A stretch of 64,000 nt of DNA from Actinomyces marseillensis (GCF_900155605.1 NZ_LT707420.1:1234842-1298841); one strand, 5' to 3'. Shown: positions 14,368-23,237, numbered from the stretch's first letter. Made by a program: numbers and translations. Notes: generated from the sequence alone by a model not told the origin.

Positions 14368-16488
14368 TCAGTAGCCCTTGGTTGCATCGACGCAGCAGGA
14401 ATCGTCAGGAACGAAGCCTGCATCGAGGATGCCCACCAGGTTGGTGATCTGCTCGTCGCGGGTACGACCAAGACCCTGGGGGGTAATGGTGTTGGTCAAC
14501 GAGATACCGTCCAGCGCGTCGTTGTAGTCGAGCTTGGCAACGGAAAGCATGGAGGCAACCATGCCGTGCGTATCGATGCCGTTTTCCGGGTTTGCGCCGG
14601 GGGCGAAGGGGGTGCCCTTCTGGTGGCCCGAGGGGAAGGAACCGGTTGCCTTACCGTAAACAACGTTCGAGGTAATGGTCAGCACCGACTGGGTCGGGAT
14701 CGCGTCACGGTACATGGGGATCGCGCGGATCTTATCCATGATGGTGTGAACGACGGTTGCTGCAATGTCATCTGCGCGGTCATCGTCGTTACCGTAGGTC
14801 GGGAAGTCACCCTCGGTGCGGTAGTCAACGACTAGTCCGGTTTCATCGCGGATCGGGTAGACCTTTGCGTACTTGATTGCAGACAGGGAGTCGGCAACGA
14901 TGGACAGGCCGGCAATGCCGCAGCCCATGGTGCGGATGATCTCCGAGTCGTGCAAAGCCATCTCAACTGCCTCGTATGCGTAACGATCGTGGCAGTAGTG
15001 GATGATGTTCAGAGCCTCGACGTAGGTTCCGACAACCCAGTCCAGCATCTCTTCGTACTTTGCCCAGACCTCGTCGAAGTCGAGCGGGCCGTCACCCTTA
15101 ATGGGCTCGTAGCCTTCCATGACCTGCTTTCCGCTCATCTCATCGCGGCCACCGTTGATGGCGTAGAGGAGAGCCTTTGCAGAGTTCACGCGGGCACCGA
15201 AGAACTGCATCTGCTTGCCGACACGCATGGGGGAGACGCAGCATGCGATGGCGGCGTCGTCGCCCCAGTGCTCACGAATCTGCTCATCGGATTCGTACTG
15301 GATCGAGGAGGTCTCGATGGAGATCAGTGCGCAGAATTCCTTGTAGCCCTTGGGGAGCTTCTCATCCCAGAAGATGGTGATGTTCGGCTCAGGTGCGGGG
15401 CCGAGGTTGCGCAGGGTCTGGAGCAGACGGAAGGCGGTCTTGGTGACCAGAGTACGACCGTCTTCGCCGAAGCCGGCATCCGACCAAGTTGCCCAGTAGG
15501 GGTCACCGGAGAAGATCTGATCGTAATCGATGGTGCGCAGGAAGCGGGTAATACGCAGCTTAATAACCAGGGAGTCAATGATTTCCTGGGCATCGAGCTC
15601 GGTCAGGGTACCGTTCTTCAGATCGCGTTCGAAGTAGCAGTCGAAGAATGCGGAGAGACGGCCGATGGACATCGCGGCGCCATCCTGAGACTTCACGGAT
15701 GCCAAGTAGCCGAAGTAGGTCCACTGCACTGCTTCGTGAGCGTTACGAGCGGGACCGGAGATGTCATAGCCGTAATCGGCTGCCATCTTCTTGAGCTTCT
15801 TCAGAGCCTTAATCTGCTCTGAGTGCTCTTCGCGGTAGCGTGCCCAGTGCTCGGAGAAAGGCTGATCTGCGTAGCGATCCTTGTCCTTCTGCTTCTGCTC
15901 GATCAGGTAATCGACACCGTAGAGCGCGACGCGGCGGTAGTCACCAATGATGCGGCCACGGCCGTATGCGTCCGGAAGGCCGGTGATGATGTGCGAGGAA
16001 CGCGCTGCACGAATGCGAGGAGTGTAGATATCGAAGACGGCATCATTGTGGGTCTTGCGGTACTGGGTAAAGATCTTCTTGACCTCGGGGTCAACTTCCT
16101 TACCAGCTTCCTTGATGGCTGTCTCAACCATGCGCCAGCCGCCATTGGGCATCATCGCACGCTTGAGCGGAGCGTCGGTCTGCAGACCGACGATCACATC
16201 GTCGTCCTCGCTGATGTAGCCGGGCTTGAAAGCATCAATATCTGCGGGGGTGTGGGTGTCAACATCGAGGATGCGAACCTTACGTTCCTCCGACAGGTAG
16301 TTCTTTTCAAGGGTTTCCCACACGCGCAGGGTCTTTTCCGTCGGCCCGGCGAGGAAGGAGGCATCTCCTTCGTAAGGGGTGTAGTTGCGCTGAATGAAGT
16401 CACGCACGTCGATTTCTTCGGACCAGTGGCCCCTAACAAAACCGTCCCATGCGTCGGTAGTGACGTCGGCGGTCTGCTGATCAGTCAT
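14368..16488 (-). CDS. pflB: Pyruvate formate-lyase large subunit lacking the glycyl-radical domain
   Basis: PFL converts pyruvate and CoA to acetyl-CoA and formate in anaerobic fermentation. This 706-residue chain has the catalytic Cys416-Cys417 in IACCVSPM, the substrate-region motif ARAARSSHIITGLPDAYGRGRIIGD-like segment (residues 160-185), and the conserved SVLTITSNVVYGKATG. It ends at TNLVGILDAGFVPDDSCCVDATKGY-like sequence, exactly where ordinary 750-760-residue PFLs continue into the radical domain. The missing domain is the next gene, at 14044. Start ATG 16488 follows AGAGGGA. The stop is a clean TGA with no frameshifted continuation, because the downstream domain has its own start and ribosome site. 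Confidence 0.96.
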   Translation of the reverse strand: MTDQQTADVTTDAWDGFVRGHWSEEIDVRDFIQRNYTPYEGDASFLAGPTEKTLRVWETLEKNYLSEERKVRILDVDTHTPADIDAFKPGYISEDDDVIVGLQTDAPLKRAMMPNGGWRMVETAIKEAGKEVDPEVKKIFTQYRKTHNDAVFDIYTPRIRAARSSHIITGLPDAYGRGRIIGDYRRVALYGVDYLIEQKQKDKDRYADQPFSEHWARYREEHSEQIKALKKLKKMAADYGYDISGPARNAHEAVQWTYFGYLASVKSQDGAAMSIGRLSAFFDCYFERDLKNGTLTELDAQEIIDSLVIKLRITRFLRTIDYDQIFSGDPYWATWSDAGFGEDGRTLVTKTAFRLLQTLRNLGPAPEPNITIFWDEKLPKGYKEFCALISIETSSIQYESDEQIREHWGDDAAIACCVSPMRVGKQMQFFGARVNSAKALLYAINGGRDEMSGKQVMEGYEPIKGDGPLDFDEVWAKYEEMLDWVVGTYVEALNIIHYCHDRYAYEAVEMALHDSEIIRTMGCGIAGLSIVADSLSAIKYAKVYPIRDETGLVVDYRTEGDFPTYGNDDDRADDIAATVVHTIMDKIRAIPMYRDAIPTQSVLTITSNVVYGKATGSFPSGHQKGTPFAPGANPENGIDTHGMVASMLSVAKLDYNDALDGISLTNTITPQGLGRTRDEQITNLVGILDAGFVPDDSCCVDATKGY

Positions 16489-16537
16489 TTTCCCTCTTCT
16501 CGGTTGCCGTGGCTTTCAGGCTGAAAACCTCCGGTTA

Positions 16538-16554
16538 ATGAGGCTCGGCCTCAT
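16538..16554. promoter_or_regulatory. Palindrome upstream of pflB
   Basis: ATGAGGC-TCG-GCCTCAT is a perfect 7-bp inverted repeat with a 3-base centre, 50-66 bases before the pflB start. It is a candidate operator or a hairpin in the pflB leader. Confidence 0.4.
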
Positions 16555-16653
16555 CTTTGGTGCCGTGTTGGGCATCTGGTAATAGTCTCCCTCACTTGAT
16601 GCACGGACAGCATCTTTATGCACGTTTCGCCCATATGCGGTGTCTAACAATCT

Positions 16654-16699
16654 GGGACTTTTGTCGCTCCGGTCACTACGAGTGTAGGACAAAAGTCCC
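16654..16699. promoter_or_regulatory. Perfect 12-bp inverted repeat with paired GGAC-N4-GTC sites
   Basis: GGGACTTTTGTC (16654-16665) and GACAAAAGTCCC (16688-16699) are exact reverse complements, separated by 22 bases. Each arm is also a small dyad: GGACTTTTGTC on the left and GGACAAAAGTCC on the right, about 32 bp apart or three helical turns. This fits two operator sites for one dimeric regulator between pflB and hom. The regulator is unknown. Confidence 0.5.
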
Positions 16700-16841
16700 T
16701 CAGGTGAGGTGATTGAAAGTTGCGTATCTCAAAGTACTTGTTGACACCCGTGGGGGAGAGCTTGGCACAGTAGACTCATCGCAGGTCAAGGAAAGAAAAG
16801 TCCGCATGGATGCGTGCGAGACACCTGATGCAGGGGGAAAA

Positions 16842-18143
16842 ATGAGCGCAGCTACGCCGATTCGTATTGGTGTCCTCGGAGCAGGCACAGTGGGTGGCCA
16901 CGTGATTCATTTGCTCGACCAATGGGCGGATGAATACGAGCGACGCCTAGGAGTGCGTCTTGATGTCGAATCTGTGCTCGTTCGTCGTCTCGAGGCCAAG
17001 CGCGCTTTTCCCATCGCCTCGGAACGCTTGTCAACGGATCCGTATGCAGTGATCGATGGAAAAGATATTGTTGTCGAATTGATCGGCGGTGTCGAACCGG
17101 CCTTTGACTACGTGATGGCAGCCCTGCGCAAAGGAACTGCTGTTGTTACAGGAAACAAGGCGTTGATTGCCTCGCGCGGTCCAGAGCTTTTTGAAGCTGC
17201 TCGTCAGGCCAATACTCGCCTGTATTTCGAGGCCGCGGTTGCGGGAGCAATTCCGGTGATCCGTGCGCTCTCCAGCTCTTTATGCGGAGATCGAGTGCGT
17301 CAGATTGCGGGAGTTGTGAATGGTACGACGAACTTCATTCTCGACGCGATGACGACGCGTGGTGCTGACTACAACGAGGCCCTGACTCAGGCCCAAGAAT
17401 TTGGCTTTGCTGAAGCAGACCCAAGTGCAGACGTTGAAAGCTACGATGCCTCCGCGAAATGCGCGATCATGTCCTCCTTGTCTTTCGGTCGCTGGGTCAG
17501 TGTCGATTCTGTTCCAAGGCAGGGTATTACGGCTTTGTCGACCGATGACATCGCTTTTGCCGCCGAGCAGGGGTGTGTGGTCAAGCTTGTGGCGCGTGCG
17601 CAACTGAGGGATGAAGTAGGGGAGCGGGTATTGGCTCTTGGGGTGGAACCGACTTTCGTTCCTTCCGATCATGCCTTTGCCTCGCTTCATGGTCCCGCAA
17701 ACGGTGTCTATGTTGATGCTGAAGCTGCCGGTACGCTTGCCTTCCTTGGCTTGGGGGCGGGTGGTTACCCCACGGCCTCGGCGGTTCTTGGGGACATTGT
17801 TTCCGCCGCCCGCGACCGCATTGATGGTCAGGGGGCGCTGCGTCTCGAAGAGGAAAGCAACGTCGTCCTTGCCTCTGAGTGGAGCGTTGCTTCGCCCTTT
17901 ATTATTCGTCTCGGTGTGCGCCAGGGCGCTAGTGTGTGCGAAACGATTGCGGGCGTTTGTGCCTCTCGTGAAGTGTCGCTGTGCAGTCTTGATGTTGTGA
18001 AGGGCGATACTGAGGGGGAGCAAGTCGTCACGCTACGTACTCAGTCTATTTCTCGAGACCGTGCCCACGGCCTCGTCGATGCCCTTCAAAGTGCGTGTGA
18101 CGTGCTCACTCCGCCCGTAATCTTCCCTATGCTGGATATCTAA
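16842..18143 (+). CDS. hom: Homoserine dehydrogenase
   Basis: This 433-residue enzyme reduces aspartate semialdehyde to homoserine for threonine and methionine synthesis. It has the N-terminal NAD(P) site IGVLGAGTVGGHV, the catalytic segment with GNKALIA, and the signature AGVVNGTTNFIL. A C-terminal ACT domain from about residue 350 (SPFIIRLGVRQGASVCETIAGV) is expected to mediate threonine feedback. Start ATG 16842 follows AGGGGG; longer in-frame starts from 16713 lack a ribosome site. thrB follows after 20 bases. Confidence 0.96.
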   Translation: MSAATPIRIGVLGAGTVGGHVIHLLDQWADEYERRLGVRLDVESVLVRRLEAKRAFPIASERLSTDPYAVIDGKDIVVELIGGVEPAFDYVMAALRKGTAVVTGNKALIASRGPELFEAARQANTRLYFEAAVAGAIPVIRALSSSLCGDRVRQIAGVVNGTTNFILDAMTTRGADYNEALTQAQEFGFAEADPSADVESYDASAKCAIMSSLSFGRWVSVDSVPRQGITALSTDDIAFAAEQGCVVKLVARAQLRDEVGERVLALGVEPTFVPSDHAFASLHGPANGVYVDAEAAGTLAFLGLGAGGYPTASAVLGDIVSAARDRIDGQGALRLEEESNVVLASEWSVASPFIIRLGVRQGASVCETIAGVCASREVSLCSLDVVKGDTEGEQVVTLRTQSISRDRAHGLVDALQSACDVLTPPVIFPMLDI

Positions 18144-18163
18144 AATCTGGAAAGTGACCCTCC

Positions 18164-19129
18164 ATGCGCATCACCCAAGACTTCGTTGCTGTTCGTGTTC
18201 CAGCAACTTCGGCGAATCTCGGACCGGGTTTTGATTCTTTTGGTCTTGCCTTAGACCTGTGGGATCAAGTCAGTGTCCATGCCACCGCAGGTCCGACGCA
18301 TGTCGCGATCGAGGGTGAAGGCGCTGGGGTCCTTGATGAGGGCGAAGACCATTTGGTTGTTCGCTCGCTTCGAATGGGGCTCGAGGCCGCTGGAGTTGCC
18401 CAGGTCGGGATCCAGATGCACTGCACGAACCGTATTCCTCATTCCCGAGGCCTGGGTTCGTCTGCGTCGGCAATTGTTGCTGGGCTTGGGCTGGCGCGCG
18501 CCCTCATCGGCGATCCAGACGCTCTGACTGCTGAAGATATTCTTGCGATCGCAACGGACATTGAAGGTCATCCCGATAATGTTGCCCCCGCTATTTCGGG
18601 CGGCGTCACGGTGTCGTGGATGGATGATGATGGGGCGCCCGGAATGGTGCATGTGTCGGGAGAGTCTCCGATTGACCCGGTCGCTTTTATTCCTGACTTT
18701 GAGCTGGCAACGTCGAAGGCACGGGCTGTTTTACCTGAACAGGTTCCTTTCACCGATGCGAAGTTCAATCTTTCAAGGGCTGGAATTTTGGCCGCAGTCT
18801 TGGGTGGGCAGACGCGCGTGATTGGTGCGGGACATGATGTGCATGACTTGCTCATGGCTGCGACAGAAGACCGTCTCCATCAGGACTATCGTCGGCAATC
18901 CATGCAACCTTCGCATGCTCTAGTGACGTGGCTTCGCGGTGCGGGTAAAGCGGCTGTGATCTCGGGGGCTGGACCGACAGTTCTCAGTTTGGAAAGTATC
19001 GATCCGAAGGTCCAGGCTGATGCTCAGGCTGCCGGTTGGAAGGTTTTGCCTCTCAAGTTGGCAAAGTCTGGTGTGCAGATTACTCGGGGTAATCTTTCAA
19101 AGATTGACGATGGGCGAGTGTTTGTGTGA
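18164..19129 (+). CDS. thrB: Homoserine kinase
   Basis: The 321-residue GHMP kinase phosphorylates homoserine in threonine synthesis. The N-terminus VRVPATSANLGPGFDSFGLAL and the ATP-binding loop PHSRGLGSSASAIVAGL are diagnostic for ThrB, and the C-terminal AAVISGAGPTVLSL is the third GHMP motif. It is the second gene of a hom-thrB unit. Threonine synthase is not in the window, as in several actinobacteria where thrC sits elsewhere or upstream. Confidence 0.96.
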   Translation: MRITQDFVAVRVPATSANLGPGFDSFGLALDLWDQVSVHATAGPTHVAIEGEGAGVLDEGEDHLVVRSLRMGLEAAGVAQVGIQMHCTNRIPHSRGLGSSASAIVAGLGLARALIGDPDALTAEDILAIATDIEGHPDNVAPAISGGVTVSWMDDDGAPGMVHVSGESPIDPVAFIPDFELATSKARAVLPEQVPFTDAKFNLSRAGILAAVLGGQTRVIGAGHDVHDLLMAATEDRLHQDYRRQSMQPSHALVTWLRGAGKAAVISGAGPTVLSLESIDPKVQADAQAAGWKVLPLKLAKSGVQITRGNLSKIDDGRVFV

Positions 19130-19187
19130 TTTAGCGCGCACACTGATGGACTCTGTCGTGAAAAGTAGTGAGAAAACGTGAGCGACT

Positions 19188-19196
19188 TGCTACTAT
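19188..19196 (+). promoter_or_regulatory. Extended -10 promoter of rho
   Basis: TGC-TACTAT is an extended -10 element 121 bases before the rho start. The resulting leader of about 110 bases contains a GAAGG-AAAT-CCTTC hairpin (19204-19217). Rho genes commonly have long autoregulated leaders. Confidence 0.5.
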
Positions 19197-19316
19197 CGCA
19201 CTGAAGGAAATCCTTCGCTCTTCCATATTCCTGTTGGAATGTGTCTTTTATTGATCTCATGTTGATTGAGAAGTTCACCTGGCCTTTCAATGGGCCATGC
19301 ATGTGAGGATTACCAG

Positions 19317-21032
19317 TTGAGCAACGATGTGACCACCCAAGAGCGCGAACTTTCGCGACTGAAGTTGGTGGAACTCAAAGCTATGGCCACTGAATTGGGC
19401 CTCAAGGGCGTTTCTGCCATGCGCAAGCCCCAGCTCATCGAGGCAATTAGCGCTGCCCAAAGCAGCAGTCCAGAAGCTTCCGCTCCACGGCGTCGCCGCG
19501 CGGTGCGTGAAGAGGCCAGCGAAGCCCCGCAGGTAAGCATTGAGCTTCCCGAGGCTTCGGTGCAGGAAACTGCATCCGAAGAGCGTTCCTCGCGTGAAGC
19601 AAGCCTTCCGCGTAAGAGCCGCCGTCGCCGCGTCGTCTCCAGTGAAGCAGCTGAGCCCCCGACCGTGACACTGGATCTTCCTGCTCCCACTCAGCGTGAA
19701 GAGGAAGATTTGGTCCCCGGCCAGCACATTGAAATTTCGCTTCCCGATAGCGATGATCCTGAATCACGTGAGCGCTCGCGTCGCGATCGTGAAGGACGTC
19801 GCCGTGGGCGTGGCCGCGAAGGTCGCGAATCCCGTCGCGAACGAGGCGATCGTGGTGAACGCGGTGAACGCCGTGAAACCGCAGCGCAGGCCTCGGAAGA
19901 AAACCTCGCACCGATTGCGGGAATCTTGGATGTTCAAGAAAACCATGCTTTCGTGCGCACCTCGGGTTACCTGCCTGGGCCCAATGATGTCTACGTGACC
20001 TTGGGTAATGTGCGTCGTTGGGGACTGCGCCCCGGTGATGCTGTCGCAGGTGCCGTCCGTCAGCCTCGTGAGGGAGAACGGCAACGCCAGAAGTACAACG
20101 CACTGGTTCGCGTTGACTCCGTCAACGGTATGAGCATCGAGGATGCGCAGGCGCGTCGCGAGTTTTCCAAGCTCACCCCGATCTACCCAGATCAGCAGCT
20201 ACGCATGGAGACTTCCGCTAAGGCCTTTACTCCTCGCGTCATCGATTTGGTTGCCCCTATTGGTAAGGGGCAGCGTGGCCTGATTGTCTCGCCGCCGAAG
20301 GCCGGTAAGACCATGGTCATTCAGCAGATCGCCAAGGCAATTGAGCTGAATAACCCCGAGGTACACCTCATGGTTGTTCTGGTGGATGAGCGCCCTGAAG
20401 AAGTGACTGATATGCGTTCTATCGTCAAGGGTGAGGTCATCGCCTCGACCTTTGATCGTCCCGCCTCGGATCACGCGATCGTCGCAGAACTGGCGATCGA
20501 ACGAGCCAAACGCTTGGTCGAGCTCGGTCAAGATGTCGTCGTTCTTCTCGACTCCATCACCAGGCTTTCTCGCGCCTACAACCTGGCTGCGCCGGCCTCG
20601 GGTCGTATCCTTTCCGGTGGTGTTGATGCTTCTGCGCTGTACCCCCCGAAGAAGTTCTTTGGCGGAGCACGCAATCTGCGTGAAGGTGGATCGCTGACCA
20701 TTATTGCCTCGGCACTGGTTGAGACCGGTTCGAAGATGGATGAAGTGATCTTCGAGGAGTTCAAGGGCACGGGCAACATGGAACTGCGTCTCTCGCGTCA
20801 GCTCGCTGACCGTCGAATCTTCCCGGCTATTGATATCAACGCTTCGGGAACCCGTCGCGAAGAGATGCTGCTCAAGCCCGAAGAACTGCGCATCATGTGG
20901 AAACTGCGTCGAGTCCTGGGCACCTTGGATCAGCAAAGTGCATTGGAAGCGGTTTTGGACCGTTTGAAGGAAACGCAATCGAATGCGGAATTCCTCATGC
21001 TGGTTCAAAAGCAAGTTCCTTCCGCAGATTGA
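19317..21032 (+). CDS. rho: Transcription termination factor Rho
   Basis: The 571-residue hexameric RNA helicase terminates transcription. The N-terminal helical RNA-binding segment ([23 protein letters not shown]) is followed by a low-complexity insertion. Residues about 150-187 of it are almost entirely Arg, Glu, Gly and Asp, as usual in high-GC Gram-positives, where it adds RNA affinity. The cold-shock-like domain follows at about 195. The ATPase core has Walker A in [13 protein letters not shown] and the Q/R-loop region after it. I chose TTG 19317 because GAGGA precedes it by about 9 bases; an ATG at 19290 has no such site. Confidence 0.95.
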   Translation: MSNDVTTQERELSRLKLVELKAMATELGLKGVSAMRKPQLIEAISAAQSSSPEASAPRRRRAVREEASEAPQVSIELPEASVQETASEERSSREASLPRKSRRRRVVSSEAAEPPTVTLDLPAPTQREEEDLVPGQHIEISLPDSDDPESRERSRRDREGRRRGRGREGRESRRERGDRGERGERRETAAQASEENLAPIAGILDVQENHAFVRTSGYLPGPNDVYVTLGNVRRWGLRPGDAVAGAVRQPREGERQRQKYNALVRVDSVNGMSIEDAQARREFSKLTPIYPDQQLRMETSAKAFTPRVIDLVAPIGKGQRGLIVSPPKAGKTMVIQQIAKAIELNNPEVHLMVVLVDERPEEVTDMRSIVKGEVIASTFDRPASDHAIVAELAIERAKRLVELGQDVVVLLDSITRLSRAYNLAAPASGRILSGGVDASALYPPKKFFGGARNLREGGSLTIIASALVETGSKMDEVIFEEFKGTGNMELRLSRQLADRRIFPAIDINASGTRREEMLLKPEELRIMWKLRRVLGTLDQQSALEAVLDRLKETQSNAEFLMLVQKQVPSAD

Positions 21033-21046
21033 GCATAACCGACGAG

Positions 21047-21078
21047 TGGGGCGAAAGACTGGGTGGTCTTTCGCCCCA
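21047..21078 (+). terminator. Terminator after rho
   Basis: A 13-bp perfect stem, TGGGGCGAAAGAC with its complement, has a 6-base loop and is followed by TTTGTTCT, a classical intrinsic terminator. Confidence 0.88.
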
Positions 21079-21132
21079 TTTGTTCTACCTAGGAGAGGTC
21101 ATTATTCTGCTACTAGTCGACAACGAAATGGG

Positions 21133-22812
21133 ATGGTTATGGCTGATACGCCTCAAGTGATTGTTCGAGACGACCCTTCAGGTAAGAAGAAGGCAACTGC
21201 AAGGCGCGGCATGATGCGAATGCTTTGCGGGCTGCTCGTCATGCTCTCTGTTCCGGCTGTGTGGCTCTTCCCGATTGTCATGTCGAGTATTTCAACCGCG
21301 CGTGCTGCTAACCAGTACTATCCCAATGTTGAAATCTATGATCAGACCTCAAGCTTTGGCGCTATCAACGGGCAGAGTCTTCAAAGCGAGCTCGGGCAGG
21401 TGCCCTTCAAGCAGCCGGTGAAGCTTGTGGTTCTATCCACCGACACTGTGCCCACTGGTAACTTCAATGAAGCGGTCTTGAACTACGCGCGCAGTTCTCA
21501 TAAAGAATGGCTCTCGGCAAGCGGAAACAAGTGGGCTGACGGCCTGGTGATCCTCGCGGTATCACCGAGCTATCGAAAAGTGGGTACGTACTTTGGTGAA
21601 GACACCAAGGTATCCAGCAGCAAACAAGACAAGATCCAAGAAGCCGCCAAAGATGATTTCCGGGCCGGGCGCTGGAGTGCGGGAATGGTCGAAGCTGCAA
21701 AAGAAGCAGCGCGCTACGTTCCAGACGCGAATGGAAATAGTACATATGATGGAGAGCTTCCTCCCGGGCCCGCATGGTTTGTCTCTTTCTTAGGTCTGGT
21801 CACCGTATGGAAGGGCTTCAAGCTCCGTCGCGAATCGCGTCGTAATTTGCGTCAGGCGCGCGAGCATTGGGAAAACGTGCAGGCGGACCACAATCGAGCC
21901 GAGCGAGCTTTTGCTTTAATCGGTGATAGCGGCAAGTATCACGATGAACTTGAGCTGCGCTACACCGAATATGAAGCGAATTTCCGCATCGCTCAAGAGA
22001 AATGGGCGGAAATTGGAACCCCCCGTTTCTGGGAGTACTTCAGCGCTGTTCTTAAGGACAAAACCGATACTCTTCTCAGTTTGACCAGCTCAATGGATTC
22101 AACTGATGACACAGTTTTCTCTGCCTCTGAGTTCTTTAACCTCGGCAGTGGATGGGTCGACGCCTGGATGAAGGAAATCGGCCCGGTCATTGAGGACCTG
22201 ACTGCGCTTGGGGAACTCGTCACCTCGGTGAGCAAAGAAATGGGAACCCCCGACGCAATGCGAGGCCAAGAAGAGATCCTCCGTTGGATCGTTGATCAGC
22301 AGGCACTCATCGTCCAGCTCAAGGACCAAATCGGTCAAGGCGCGGTTACCCCGGTGAACGCTTTGGAAACACTTGATCGTATTGCGAATGAAACTCGAAA
22401 TTGGGTCAAAGGCGTTGTCGTGGCATCGCTCAAAGCTGATACCACCAAACTCGGGCAAGAACGCTACGAAAAATGGGAAACCATGCAGGACAAATCCGAT
22501 GGCGCCGCAACGGTCGGTTACAAGGGCTCGTATCGCCTGAATGGCACCCTTCATACCTATGATCCTGCCTCAACCATTCGCCTGAATACCCAGAGCGCGG
22601 GGGTGAGTGCGGACACTCTGAAATCCATAGCTTTTGGAAGCTACCGCATGCCCGGATGGGAATCGGATACGTATATTTACCAGTCGATGTGGTACCAACA
22701 GCACACCTACAACACGGCTCACACCTGGACGCACAGCAGTGATTCCAGTGATGGAAGCTATGGAAGTTCAGGCGGAGGCTTCTCCGGTTCGGGATCGTCC
22801 TCGTCCTTCTGA
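21133..22812 (+). CDS. Membrane-anchored TPM-domain-like protein (DUF5129-type) with Ser/Gly tail
   Basis: This 559-residue protein starts with a basic N-terminus and a membrane segment (about residues 26-46). An extracytoplasmic TPM/YgcG-like domain follows, with KLVVLSTDT, the WADGLVILAVSP strand and GTYFGEDTKV, and then a second hydrophobic stretch (WFVSFLGLVTVW). A long helical region without Cys leads to an abrupt Ser/Gly-rich end (GGGFSGSGSSSSF), a hallmark of TPM-family proteins. The family has been linked to membrane protein assembly and phosphatase activity, but function here is unknown. The start may be ATG 21133 or 21139; neither has a strong site. It sits between rho and rpmE. Confidence 0.7.
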   Translation: MVMADTPQVIVRDDPSGKKKATARRGMMRMLCGLLVMLSVPAVWLFPIVMSSISTARAANQYYPNVEIYDQTSSFGAINGQSLQSELGQVPFKQPVKLVVLSTDTVPTGNFNEAVLNYARSSHKEWLSASGNKWADGLVILAVSPSYRKVGTYFGEDTKVSSSKQDKIQEAAKDDFRAGRWSAGMVEAAKEAARYVPDANGNSTYDGELPPGPAWFVSFLGLVTVWKGFKLRRESRRNLRQAREHWENVQADHNRAERAFALIGDSGKYHDELELRYTEYEANFRIAQEKWAEIGTPRFWEYFSAVLKDKTDTLLSLTSSMDSTDDTVFSASEFFNLGSGWVDAWMKEIGPVIEDLTALGELVTSVSKEMGTPDAMRGQEEILRWIVDQQALIVQLKDQIGQGAVTPVNALETLDRIANETRNWVKGVVVASLKADTTKLGQERYEKWETMQDKSDGAATVGYKGSYRLNGTLHTYDPASTIRLNTQSAGVSADTLKSIAFGSYRMPGWESDTYIYQSMWYQQHTYNTAHTWTHSSDSSDGSYGSSGGGFSGSGSSSSF

Positions 22813-22824
22813 ACTCGCCACCCA

Positions 22825-22872
22825 ATCATTGCCCATTTCACGCTCAGCGAATGGTGTGGGCGTGGCAATGAT
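22825..22872 (+). terminator. Possible hairpin terminator after the TPM-like gene
   Basis: ATCATTGCC and its exact complement GGCAATGAT flank an inner CATT/AATG stem. There is no T-tract, so termination is uncertain. The rpmE promoter follows directly. Confidence 0.4.
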
Positions 22873-22883
22873 GGGGGAGGACA

Positions 22884-22892
22884 TGGCATAAT
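22884..22892 (+). promoter_or_regulatory. Extended -10 promoter of rpmE
   Basis: TGG-CATAAT is an extended -10 element placing the transcription start near 22899, which gives a leader of about 117 bases before rpmE. Confidence 0.5.
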
Positions 22893-22898
22893 GTCATG

Positions 22899-23015
22899 TC
22901 GGCTTCCGCTTCACCGCTTCGTCCCGCTGATTTTCAGTGGAAGGTGACTCATCGCCAGATGCGATGGGCACTGCGATTCGGACCCGGGGCACCAAACGAT
23001 CCAGGAGATATATCC
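22899..23015 (+). ncRNA. Candidate structured leader of rpmE (L31 leader)
   Basis: The leader contains a two-part stem. CAGTG (22935-22939) pairs with CACTG (22969-22973), and inside it CATCGC (22950-22955) pairs with GCGATG (22961-22966) around CAGAT. Actinobacterial L31 mRNAs are known to carry autoregulatory leaders bound by the ribosomal protein. Assignment to that class is by position and structure only. Confidence 0.45.
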
Positions 23016-23237
23016 ATGAAGAAGGGCATTCACCCCGAATACGTGGACACCGTCGTGACCTGCACGTGCGGTAACACGTTCCACACCCGTTCCACCCTCA
23101 CCTCAGGTGAGATGCGCGTGGACGTGTGCTCGGCTTGCCACCCGTTCTACACCGGCAAGCAGAAGATTCTTGACACCGGCGGCCGTGTCGCCCGTTTCGA
23201 GGCGCGTTACGGAAAGCGCGTGCGCCCCTCCAAGTGA
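23016..23237 (+). CDS. rpmE: 50S ribosomal protein L31, zinc-binding (C+) form
   Basis: This 73-residue ribosomal protein begins MKKGIHPEY. It has two Cys pairs, CTC near residue 18 and CSAC in [14 protein letters not shown], that form the zinc site of the C+ type of L31. AGGAGA is 9 bases before the ATG. No Zur-type paralogue without Cys is in the window. The neighbouring order rho-rpmE-prfA-prmC is widespread in actinobacteria. Confidence 0.96.
   Translation: MKKGIHPEYVDTVVTCTCGNTFHTRSTLTSGEMRVDVCSACHPFYTGKQKILDTGGRVARFEARYGKRVRPSK

Larger units (their letters stand above)
16489..16841. other. 353-bp divergent intergenic region between pflB and hom
   Basis: No gene is seen here. The region holds the 7-bp palindrome at 16538-16554, a GATGC/GCATC repeat (16598-16614), and the large inverted repeat at 16654-16699. 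I found no fully convincing -35/-10 pair for either gene. TTGACA at 16740-16745 and TAGACT at 16771-16776 are too far apart to form a normal promoter together. Confidence 0.6.

Noticed and set aside
14950-15822. Long open frame opposite pflB
   Set aside because: It is antisense to conserved catalytic sequence of PflB; no motif is present.
16740-16776. Promoter TTGACA ... TAGACT for hom
   Set aside because: The spacing of 25 bases is too long for a sigma-70 type promoter; each hexamer alone is weak evidence.
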